Shown: in pieces, positions 42,676 to 49,569 of the stretch
Position numbering within the stretch: position 1 is the stretch's first letter
How the letters are laid out: each line of letters begins with the position of its first letter
Source: Verrucomicrobiota bacterium
Lineage (GTDB): Bacteria > Verrucomicrobiota > Verrucomicrobiia > Opitutales > UBA953
Length of the DNA stretch: 64,000 nt
NCBI GenBank assembly: GCA_030830965.1
Contig: JAURLX010000021.1
Span: forward strand, 101,869 to 165,868
Direction of reading: 5' to 3'
Program-made: the position numbers and the translations under genes
The notes under the pieces: generated by a model
The model's input: only the letters and a program-made list of their open reading frames with translations
Told to the model about the DNA's origin: nothing
Databases searched by the model: none

Positions 42676-43053
42676 TCAGACTCGCAGACACATCGTCCCC
42701 GGCCTCAAGGCTGGCGGACGACCGGCAAACGAATGAACAATGAAAACGGGGCGTTTCGACTCGACGGCGCATTGTTCGCCATACGCGAAAACCGAAACCA
42801 ACAAAGGGGCACCCACCGAGACATTGGCGAGCGGGAGCAAGACTTCCGGCGCGTCCGTAAGTGCGACCGCATTCGAAGGCGCCAAGCAATCCGAACAATC
42901 ATCGGGCTGGGCGCAGGCTTGGCCGGCATGCTCGCAATCGGCCGAGACATCGTCACAGGCACAATGATCGGCCGCGAGAACACCGACCGTCGACCACAGT
43001 AGCAGGGCGAGGCAGGCGAAGAGTCTGGAACGGGCGACAGGCACTGACTTCAT
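42676..43053 (-). CDS. Small secreted Cys-rich protein, island operon leader
   Basis: A 125-residue protein starting at ATG 43053 (MKSVPVARSRLFACLALLLW). The mature N-terminus has six cysteines within 26 residues (C31, C33, C40, C47, C53, C56) plus H30 and H42, a probable metal-binding cluster. The rest is plain. No family was recognised. It is the first gene of the metal-efflux set, near the tRNA-Ser end of the island, and its codon use looks less GC-biased than chromosomal neighbours. A metal-sequestering role is inferred. Confidence 0.72.
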   Translation of the reverse strand: MKSVPVARSRLFACLALLLWSTVGVLAADHCACDDVSADCEHAGQACAQPDDCSDCLAPSNAVALTDAPEVLLPLANVSVGAPLLVSVFAYGEQCAVESKRPVFIVHSFAGRPPALRPGTMCLRV

Positions 43054-43281
43054 AATTCGAGCGGCCTGACCGAAGTCAAGCGTGGCACGGCCTTTCGGGC
43101 GGGCCTCGGGATTGGTTCGGTAAATTTGTCCTAGTTCTTGATCATAGCCGGACCAGCCCACTCAATCTTTAGTAGCATTTTTGTAACGTCGGGCCGATCA
43201 GAGCTGGTAGTTAAGACCGAAATAATGCGGTTTACGGCATGAAACGCACGCCAAGCCCCGGTCGGACTTGATGCGTCAAAG
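43054..43281. other. Island promoter region and tRNA 3' flank
   Basis: A 228-bp stretch without a gene, lower in G+C than its surroundings. It should hold the promoter for the minus-strand metal operon, but no convincing -35/-10 pair stood out. The 8 bases next to the tRNA (43274-43281) belong to the direct repeat. Confidence 0.5.
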
Positions 43282-43304
43282 TGGCGGAGAGGATGGGATT
43301 CGAA
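43274..43304. repeat. Proximal attachment-site-like repeat at tRNA-Ser 3' end
   Basis: A 31-bp sequence identical to 37124-37154 and in direct orientation, 6150 bp away. It spans the last 23 bases of the intact tRNA-Ser(GCU) and 8 bases downstream, as expected for the attachment site that restores the tRNA after integration. Confidence 0.88.
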
Positions 43305-43372
43305 CCCACGATACCCTTTTGGGGTATACCCATTTAGCAAACGGGCGCTTTCGGCCACTCAGCCACCTCTCC
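43282..43372 (-). tRNA. tRNA-Ser(GCU)
   Basis: A 91-nt tRNA with encoded CCA. The acceptor 5' strand GGAGAGG (43366-43372) pairs with CCTCTCC (43286-43292). The anticodon GCT lies at 43336-43338 in loop TTGCTAA, and a long variable arm (ATACCC/GGGTAT) marks it as class II serine tRNA. TTCGAATC in the T arm is standard. Its 3' end is the integration target of the adjacent island. Confidence 0.96.
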
Positions 43373-43453
43373 AGGTCCCTTGTCAGTTCAAGGGACGTGT
43401 TGGATAGTCAGAGCACGGGGCGAGGTCAAGCCGTCGCTCCCCGTCGCCCATGA

Positions 43454-45322
43454 TCAGAAGCGCCGGGTGACGCCGAGATAGGCGGAACGGGGCTGCGGGC
43501 CGAAGCCAAGGGCGGCCGGCGGCGCATCCTCTCCGGTGAGATTTTCGACCCGAAGGGAGACCTCTGTGTGCTCACCGATGGAACGGCGGATCCACAGGCG
43601 GGCGTAGGTGGCGTCAGGGAGGTCGACGCGGCTGAAGGCGGCGAAGTCAAAATCTTCACGGCCGCGGAGATGGGTGACGGCCAGGCCGAAGACCCAGTCC
43701 TCCCGGGGAATGAATTCAACGCCGAGGCTGAGCGCGAAGTCGGGCCGACGGAGCAGCTGCTCACCCTGGGCCGCGGTTCCGAGATAGCCGAGGGGGGAAA
43801 GGACCTCGGTGCTCAGAAGAGTCGCCGAGCCGAACAGTCGCACGCCCTTCGCGGGACGGGTCTCGAGCCAGAACTCCGCGCCCTGGGTCCGCGCCTCGGC
43901 GATGTTGTAGGCGAGGTAGAAGTTCGCCGGGTCGAAGTCGATGAGGTCCTCGACATCGTTGCGGAAGAGGGTGAAGGTCCACGAGAGCGCGCCCGGCAGG
44001 AGATCCTCGTGCCGCAGGCCGATCTCATAACCAACCGACGACTCGGGACGCAGCGGAAGGCCGCCGGCGGTGCCGTAAGCGAGGTCGTTGCCCGAAGGCG
44101 TGCGATACGACGTGCCGGCCTTGGCGTGCAGGACAAGCTCCTTGCTGAGCCGATGCGACCAGGCCAGCTCGCCCGAGGTGCGGCCGTCATACTCCGTGAA
44201 GGCGTCCTGACGCACCGTGGCGCGGATGCGGTCGGCCGAGGACGGCCGCCAGTCCGCGCGCAGCCAGCCGCCGAACGACTCCTGGACGTCGCGCCAGTCC
44301 ACGCCGCCCGGGGAAAGCATGCGTTGGTCGTAATCGTTGCGCTCGTAGGTGACGCCCGCGCCGAAGGAGAGATCGGGCCGCACCGCCCAGTCGGCGTAGG
44401 CCGTGAGCTCATCGCGTTCGAGCAGGTAGCGCTGGTGCGAGGTGAAGGCGAACGGGGCCGTGGCGTCGATGAAGCTCGTCACCGAGGAGCCGGCGCGCGA
44501 CCAGAACGCGGCACCACGGACCGTCCCGTTGTCGAAGCGTACGCCGGGCGAAAGCAGCCAGCCGCCGTCGCGCTGCCAGTCATTGGGGTCGCCGGAGGCA
44601 CCGGGACCGGGTCCGGGCAGTCCGGCGTGCCCCCGGTCGACCGAGCCCACCAGGTCGGCCACGACGCCCGGGGCGATCCGCCATCCCGCGCTGAGGAGTG
44701 CCGTCGCGGCGTCGCGCGCGCCGTTGACCCGCCAGCCGTCGTCGCGCGTGGCTGTGGCCGTGACCGCGAGCCCGCGCGCGGCCTCGCGACCGGACGCGGC
44801 GTCGTTGGAAGTCATGCTCACCGCGGCGGCGGCGCGCCCGTAGGAACCGCCCTCGAGCAGCGCCGAGCCGCCGGACGGCGAGCGCAGCGGATCCGGCAGA
44901 CGCATGTCCACCACCCCGCCGATGGCGTTGGCGCCGTAGGCGACCGAGGCGGGGCCCCGGAGCAGCTCGATGGAGGAAAGCCCGTAGACGCGGTAGCGGC
45001 CAAGCTCGTAGGAGCCCGAGAAGCCCTGGGGCAGCCGACGCCCGTCGAGCAGGATCGCCGTGTGCGTGGAGTTCATCCCGCGGATGAAGAGCGAGGCCTG
45101 CGAGCCTTCGCCCGACTGCTCCGTGGCGCAGACCCCGGGAGCCGAGGCAAGCAGGCCGCCCAGCGTCGTGTAGCCCGCCTCCACCGCCGCGGCTCCGTCG
45201 ATCCGGGACACCGAGGGAGAGACCTCCGCCAACTCGACCGTCTGGCGCGTCTCGACCACGACCGTCTCGGGCAGACGGGCCGGGGCCTGCGCAAGGATGA
45301 ACGCGAGGGCGGACGTGAACAC
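43454..45322 (-). CDS. TonB-dependent outer membrane receptor (BtuB-like)
   Basis: A 622-residue receptor from GTG 45322 (MFTSALAFILAQAP); a TTG at 45352 would add ten residues. The plug domain has VVVETRQTVELAEVSPSVSR, LFIRGMNSTHTAILLDGRRL and GANAIGGVVDM; the rest is a 22-strand barrel ending in phenylalanine (GVTRRF). Its length and plug are most like vitamin B12 or small-chelate receptors. No cobalamin riboswitch can fit: only 93 bases separate it from the divergent ACT gene. A canonical TonB box was not clearly identified. Confidence 0.9.
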   Translation of the reverse strand: MFTSALAFILAQAPARLPETVVVETRQTVELAEVSPSVSRIDGAAAVEAGYTTLGGLLASAPGVCATEQSGEGSQASLFIRGMNSTHTAILLDGRRLPQGFSGSYELGRYRVYGLSSIELLRGPASVAYGANAIGGVVDMRLPDPLRSPSGGSALLEGGSYGRAAAAVSMTSNDAASGREAARGLAVTATATRDDGWRVNGARDAATALLSAGWRIAPGVVADLVGSVDRGHAGLPGPGPGASGDPNDWQRDGGWLLSPGVRFDNGTVRGAAFWSRAGSSVTSFIDATAPFAFTSHQRYLLERDELTAYADWAVRPDLSFGAGVTYERNDYDQRMLSPGGVDWRDVQESFGGWLRADWRPSSADRIRATVRQDAFTEYDGRTSGELAWSHRLSKELVLHAKAGTSYRTPSGNDLAYGTAGGLPLRPESSVGYEIGLRHEDLLPGALSWTFTLFRNDVEDLIDFDPANFYLAYNIAEARTQGAEFWLETRPAKGVRLFGSATLLSTEVLSPLGYLGTAAQGEQLLRRPDFALSLGVEFIPREDWVFGLAVTHLRGREDFDFAAFSRVDLPDATYARLWIRRSIGEHTEVSLRVENLTGEDAPPAALGFGPQPRSAYLGVTRRF

Positions 45323-45415
45323 GCTGCGAACATCGGCCGTGGTACCGGACAATCAACCATCAAGTCGGTCATAAAGGCTGGAATCCCGCGGGACGCGGGC
45401 CCATCATCACCTTCC

Positions 45416-45874
45416 GTGGCCCACGACACGCCCAGCCAGCCGGACCTCGGCCCGATCCGCCAGTTCTCCATCTTCGTCGAGAACAAGGTGGGGCGCCTCA
45501 ACGAACTGGTGCAGTCCCTCGGCGCCGCGGACGTGCACATCGTGGCCCTGTGCCTCGTCGACACGACCGACTCGACCATCATCCGCATCGTGGTCGACTA
45601 CCCCGAGCAGGCCGAGAAGGTGCTGGCGGAGCACAACTTCGCGCACGACGACCTGCCGGTGGTGGCCATCGAGCTGCAGTCCGAGGCCCAGCTCAAGGAC
45701 GTGACCGCCGCCCTCCTCGCGGCGGAAATCAACATCCACTACGTCTATCCCTTCCTCTTCCGGCCTGGCGGCCGGCGAGGCCTCATCGTGCGGACCGAGG
45801 CCCAGGAGCTCGCGGCCTCCGTGCTCGCCCGGCACGGCATCACGGTGCTCGGCCGCGACGACGTCGCGCGCTGA
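45416..45874 (+). CDS. Double ACT domain protein
   Basis: A 152-residue protein starting at GTG 45416 (MAHDTPSQPDLGPIRQFSIF). Two ACT domains fill it: FVENKVGRLNELVQSLGAADVH with ALCLVDTTD, and a second from about 75 with DVTAALLAAEINIHYVY. Such stand-alone tandem ACT proteins bind amino acids and probably modulate metabolic enzymes. The reading frame is open for 1.8 kb upstream, but only as antisense of the TonB receptor gene. Confidence 0.88.
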   Translation: MAHDTPSQPDLGPIRQFSIFVENKVGRLNELVQSLGAADVHIVALCLVDTTDSTIIRIVVDYPEQAEKVLAEHNFAHDDLPVVAIELQSEAQLKDVTAALLAAEINIHYVYPFLFRPGGRRGLIVRTEAQELAASVLARHGITVLGRDDVAR

Positions 45875-45936
45875 ACTTCCGCCCCGGTCGGGATTGCCTT
45901 GACCGCGTTCCGGGGCAAAGTGACGAGTCCTCGCGC

Positions 45937-46389
45937 ATGAGCCGGTTCTACTTCGCCTACGCTTCCAATCTGGATTCGACCCAGATGGAACGTCGCTGTC
46001 CGGGCTCCCAATACCGCGGCAAGGCGTTCCTGCCGAAGCACCGCATGGCCTTCACGCATGCCAGCCAGACCTGGGGCGGAGGCGCAGCCGACATCCTCGA
46101 GGACCAGGATTCGCCCGGCGTCTGGGGCGGAATCTACGAGATGACGGCCGATGACTGGAACCGGCTGATGGAAGCCGAAGGCGCGGCCTACCGGCGCGTG
46201 AAGCTCACGGTGCTGGAAGGCGGGGTCGAGGACTGCCCGCTGGAGTGCTACGCCTTCAAGGTCGTCGATCCGACCGGCCCTCACCTGCCCTCCCGCCTCT
46301 ACCATGAAAAGATCGTGCGTGGCGCCCTGGCGCGCGGGCTGCCGGCGGGCTGGATCGCCTGGCTGCGCGGGCTGTCCATCAAGGCCTGA
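45937..46389 (+). CDS. Gamma-glutamylcyclotransferase-like protein
   Basis: A 150-residue protein. FYFAYASNLDSTQMERRCPGSQ is the substrate-binding signature of the gamma-glutamylcyclotransferase (AIG2-like) fold, and WGGIYEMTADDWNRLMEAEG carries the catalytic Glu region. It may release 5-oxoproline from gamma-glutamyl peptides in the cytoplasm. It shares its stop with the start of tag (TGATG), so both are co-translated. Confidence 0.9.
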   Translation: MSRFYFAYASNLDSTQMERRCPGSQYRGKAFLPKHRMAFTHASQTWGGGAADILEDQDSPGVWGGIYEMTADDWNRLMEAEGAAYRRVKLTVLEGGVEDCPLECYAFKVVDPTGPHLPSRLYHEKIVRGALARGLPAGWIAWLRGLSIKA

Positions 46390-46940
46390 TGCCGCGTCCG
46401 AAGCCGAGGTGCTTCTGGTGCGGCGACGACCCGCTCTACGTGGCCTATCATGACCGCGAATGGGGCGTGCCCGTGCGGGATGACCGCCTGCTCTTCGAGC
46501 AGCTCATCCTTGAGGGCGCGCAGGCCGGCCTGTCCTGGATCACCGTGCTTCGGAAGCGGGAACGCTACCGCGAGGCCTTCGCCGGATTCGATCCGCGCAA
46601 AAACGCGCGGTTCGACGCCCGCAAGGTCGATGCGTTCATGAAGGACCCCGGACTCGTGCGTCACCGCGGCAAACTGGAGTCGGTCGCGCTCAACGCACGC
46701 GTCTTCCTGCGGATGCAGGCCGAGCACGGATCCTTCGCCGCGTGGCTCTGGGCGCATGTCGACGGCCGTCCGGTCGTCAGCCGCACGCGCAAGCCGCAGC
46801 CCTCCTCGCCTCTCGCCGAGAAGATTTCCAAGGAGCTGAAGAAGCGCGGCATGAAGTTCGTCGGCCCGACCATCGTCCAAGCCTACCTGCAGGCTGTCGG
46901 CGTGCTGGACCATCACCTGCCGGGCTGCTGGAAGGCCTGA
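46389..46940 (+). CDS. tag: DNA-3-methyladenine glycosylase I
   Basis: A 183-residue base-excision repair enzyme. The zinc snap ligands are C8, H21, H176 and C180 (RCFW, YVAYHDREWG, DHHLPGCW), matching E. coli Tag C4, H17, H175 and C179. The helix-hairpin region GLSWITVLRKRERYREAFAGF is typical. It removes 3-methyladenine from alkylated DNA. The ATG overlaps the preceding stop by one base. Confidence 0.96.
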   Translation: MPRPKPRCFWCGDDPLYVAYHDREWGVPVRDDRLLFEQLILEGAQAGLSWITVLRKRERYREAFAGFDPRKNARFDARKVDAFMKDPGLVRHRGKLESVALNARVFLRMQAEHGSFAAWLWAHVDGRPVVSRTRKPQPSSPLAEKISKELKKRGMKFVGPTIVQAYLQAVGVLDHHLPGCWKA

Positions 46941-46957
46941 GCGCGGCACGGGCCTCG

Positions 46958-46978
46958 GGCCGCCGCGCGGCGGCCTTC
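46958..46978 (+). terminator. Weak terminator between convergent genes
   Basis: A 7-bp stem GGCCGCC/GGCGGCC (46958-46975) with loop GCGC lies just after tag and touches the 3' end of the convergent M66 gene. The T-run is short, so termination may be partial. Confidence 0.4.
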
Positions 46979-49355
46979 ACTTCGCCGCGGGCCAGAGTCC
47001 GTTGACGGTGACGGCGAGCCTCTCGGTCGTCGGCGTGATGGAGCGCCTGTCGACGACCTTGCCGCCGATCACCAGGGAGACGCTGCGCGGCTGTGCGGCG
47101 GCAGGGACGTTCACGTGAAACTTGTTCATGCAGGCGAGGTCGATGCGCTTCCCGTCGAGACGGAAACGGAAAGTGACGGCACGCGACTCGACGACAAGCT
47201 GGCAGTCCGTCGGCCTGAGGGCGGCGCTGTCGTCGGCGTAGCAGAAGCCCAGGGCGCCGTGCAGCGGAGGATAGACGTAGCTCCGTAGTTTCTGCTCCGG
47301 ATCGTAGTAGCCGACGAGCGTCACCACCGCCGCGCCGAAGACCAGGGGCTTGCGCACCAAGGAGCCCTCGTCGCCCTTCCCTTCGTTCCAGCGCTTGCCG
47401 TCCGAGACGAAACTGCGGGACGTGCCACGGGTGATGCGCTCCGCCGCGCCGTTGATGATCATGTCCGTCGCGTAGGCGGCGCCGTGTTCCAGGGAGAGGA
47501 TGCGGCCCTTGTTCGCGGGCGAAGCCGCGGGCACGGTGAACGCCTTCGCCCAGTTGCCGTCCCCCATCGCCACCCTGACCCACGCATGCTCCGCGAAGAG
47601 CGCCGCGAGCGAGGCCTCGTCCAGGCCCTTGATCGGAGCCGAGACCGGAGCGGCCGTCGCGAGGCGGTGGGCGTAGGGCTCCATCTTCGCGGCGTCCGCG
47701 TTCCAGCGGCTGAAGCCCGTGGGCGACCGCCCGTCGAAGACCGCCTTGCCCTCCAGGAAGTTCTGGATGATCGCCGCGGTGTTCGGGGTGTAGAGCGTGA
47801 ACCGGTTGAACGAGGAGAACGGGGCGCCGCCCGCCATCGCGTCGAAGCCGAACGAACGCCCGTCGAAGGGCTCCTGCGACTGGCCCTCGAGCGCGGAGGC
47901 CTTGCCGCTGCGGACCGCGGCGAAGTTCGGGAGGAAACGGTTGCGGTCGGCATCCCAGCCCCAGGTCGAATTGACCTGGTCGGCGCTGCGGTGGACGGAC
48001 CCCTTGAAGCCATCGACGTAGTGGCCGAGGCCGTAGTTGTGGCCGACCTCGTGGCTGAACTCGTTGCCGAGCGAGTCGTCGAGCGTGACGATGCCGCCCC
48101 CGCCCGAGCCGCCGTGCACCTGCACGCCGTTCGCGTAGACGCCCCGGTTGTTGTGCGCGGCCAGCTGGGCGACCACGTAGGGATGGCTGCGCTCGCCGAC
48201 GCCGGCCGTGCTGTGCAGGCCGTAGTTGGCGTTGTCGATGCCGTGGGAGACCAGCTCCTTGCCGATGCGCTGGCGCATCGTGCCCTCGTGCCAGCCGCCC
48301 TTGCCCGGATCGAGCTCCTTGAGCAGCTCGCCCGTCGGCAGCATGACCTCGGTCAGATGCAAGGGCGCGTACTGGCTGACGACGAGGCGCGTCGCCGGCA
48401 GGGTCTGGAAGTATTCGCGGTGCGCCTCGGGGTCCTTGGCGAACGCGAAGGCGGCGCGCGGCGCCGTGAGCATCCCGATGTCGATGGTGTGCAGCAGCAG
48501 CTGCGTCGGCGCGCCGACCGCGACGCCCGTGAGCTCGCCGGCGAGGGAGCCCTGCCGGAAGCGGAACGAGACCCCGGGCAGGATCCATTCGCCGGGCAGG
48601 ACCGCGCTCCACGCGTCCGCGGCGTAGCGCAGGCGGTTGTTGTCGAGCTCGCCGTCGCGGAACCAGCGTCCGCCGGCGCACTTGAGCAGGACCGTCTGAC
48701 CGCGACCCACGTTCACCTGGCGCCCGTCGTAATGGATCGTCGAGCCGTAGCCCGCGTCGGCGACGATGCGCACCGCCTTGCCGTCGAGGCCCTTGCCCGC
48801 GGGCAGGCGGATGTGGCGCGTCCAGCGTCCGTCGCCCGTCCGCACCTCGATCAAGTCGTGCCGGGCGAGCCGTTCGCGCAGCGCGACGCCATCGGCCTCG
48901 GAGAGGCGCGCGATGTCGGCGGCGGCGGTCACCTCGTCCGGCTCGGTGTCCTTGACCGTGAAGTCGACGCCGCCCGCCGGCACGCCTTCCGTGAAGTAGG
49001 CCGTCTTCGGCAGGAGCCCCGGGGGGTCGAGCGTGAGCGTGCCGAGCGTCCTGCCCGCGCCGCTGACGACCGTGACTGCGAGCGGCGAGGGCGAGCCGGA
49101 CCTCTGCGGGCGGACCATGAGCAGCGTCCGGCGCAGGCTGACCAGGCGCGGCTGACGGTCGTCGGGGCGCGGCCGCGCGGGGATCACCTGGCTCTGCGCG
49201 AACAGCACCTGGGCCGAGAGGTCGCCCCTGAGGTCGTTCGTCGGCGTCGTCGTGTTGAATACCAGGTCCAGCTCGGAACCGGGAGCCGCGGCCATGGCGA
49301 TGCGCGGCAGGGCGAGGAACGCGAGGAGCAGCAGAGGCCGGAGGCGAAGGGTCAT
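46977..49355 (-). CDS. M66 zinc metalloprotease, StcE/TagA-like
   Basis: A 792-residue secreted protease starting at ATG 49355 (MTLRLRPLLLLAFLALPRIAMA). The zinc site H435-E436-VG-H439-NYGLG-H445 is the M66 motif. The following region (GFKGSVHRSADQVNSTWGWD, QEPFDGRSFGFDAMAGG, FTLYTPNTAAIIQ) closely follows my memory of E. coli StcE, the mucinase that cuts mucin-type O-glycoproteins. An Ig-like N-terminal region and a C-terminal beta domain complete it. A role in degrading mucin-like glycoproteins is likely. The divergent gene is the DUF6797 protein. Confidence 0.93.
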   Translation of the reverse strand: MTLRLRPLLLLAFLALPRIAMAAAPGSELDLVFNTTTPTNDLRGDLSAQVLFAQSQVIPARPRPDDRQPRLVSLRRTLLMVRPQRSGSPSPLAVTVVSGAGRTLGTLTLDPPGLLPKTAYFTEGVPAGGVDFTVKDTEPDEVTAAADIARLSEADGVALRERLARHDLIEVRTGDGRWTRHIRLPAGKGLDGKAVRIVADAGYGSTIHYDGRQVNVGRGQTVLLKCAGGRWFRDGELDNNRLRYAADAWSAVLPGEWILPGVSFRFRQGSLAGELTGVAVGAPTQLLLHTIDIGMLTAPRAAFAFAKDPEAHREYFQTLPATRLVVSQYAPLHLTEVMLPTGELLKELDPGKGGWHEGTMRQRIGKELVSHGIDNANYGLHSTAGVGERSHPYVVAQLAAHNNRGVYANGVQVHGGSGGGGIVTLDDSLGNEFSHEVGHNYGLGHYVDGFKGSVHRSADQVNSTWGWDADRNRFLPNFAAVRSGKASALEGQSQEPFDGRSFGFDAMAGGAPFSSFNRFTLYTPNTAAIIQNFLEGKAVFDGRSPTGFSRWNADAAKMEPYAHRLATAAPVSAPIKGLDEASLAALFAEHAWVRVAMGDGNWAKAFTVPAASPANKGRILSLEHGAAYATDMIINGAAERITRGTSRSFVSDGKRWNEGKGDEGSLVRKPLVFGAAVVTLVGYYDPEQKLRSYVYPPLHGALGFCYADDSAALRPTDCQLVVESRAVTFRFRLDGKRIDLACMNKFHVNVPAAAQPRSVSLVIGGKVVDRRSITPTTERLAVTVNGLWPAAK

Positions 49356-49569
49356 GGGCAAGGGGGGTGAAATCAAAGCAAAGCCTGTGAGAAAACGCCC
49401 GCAAGGTCAGACGGCCGCGGTATTAGGCCGAATACGCTCAAGGGCCTCCGCCCTGTGGCTGCGGAAGACCGACGGCCGAGGCCTCGACGACCGCGTCGTC
49501 CCAAAACATTGGACAGTGGCTGACCGTTTATCCAAGACTCTACCCCCGCCCCACCCCGTTTCCAATCAG

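Noticed and set aside
43568..45415. Long plus-strand open frame ahead of the double ACT gene
   Set aside because: It is the antisense of the TonB receptor; composition is Arg/Ala-rich with no motifs.
45323..45415. Cobalamin riboswitch ahead of the BtuB-like receptor
   Set aside because: Only 93 bases separate the two divergent starts, too short for the roughly 200-nt riboswitch, and no B12-box sequence was seen.
49377..49569. Promoter TTGGAC ... TATCCA ahead of the DUF6797 gene
   Set aside because: The spacing of 14 bases is too short and the -10 match is poor.
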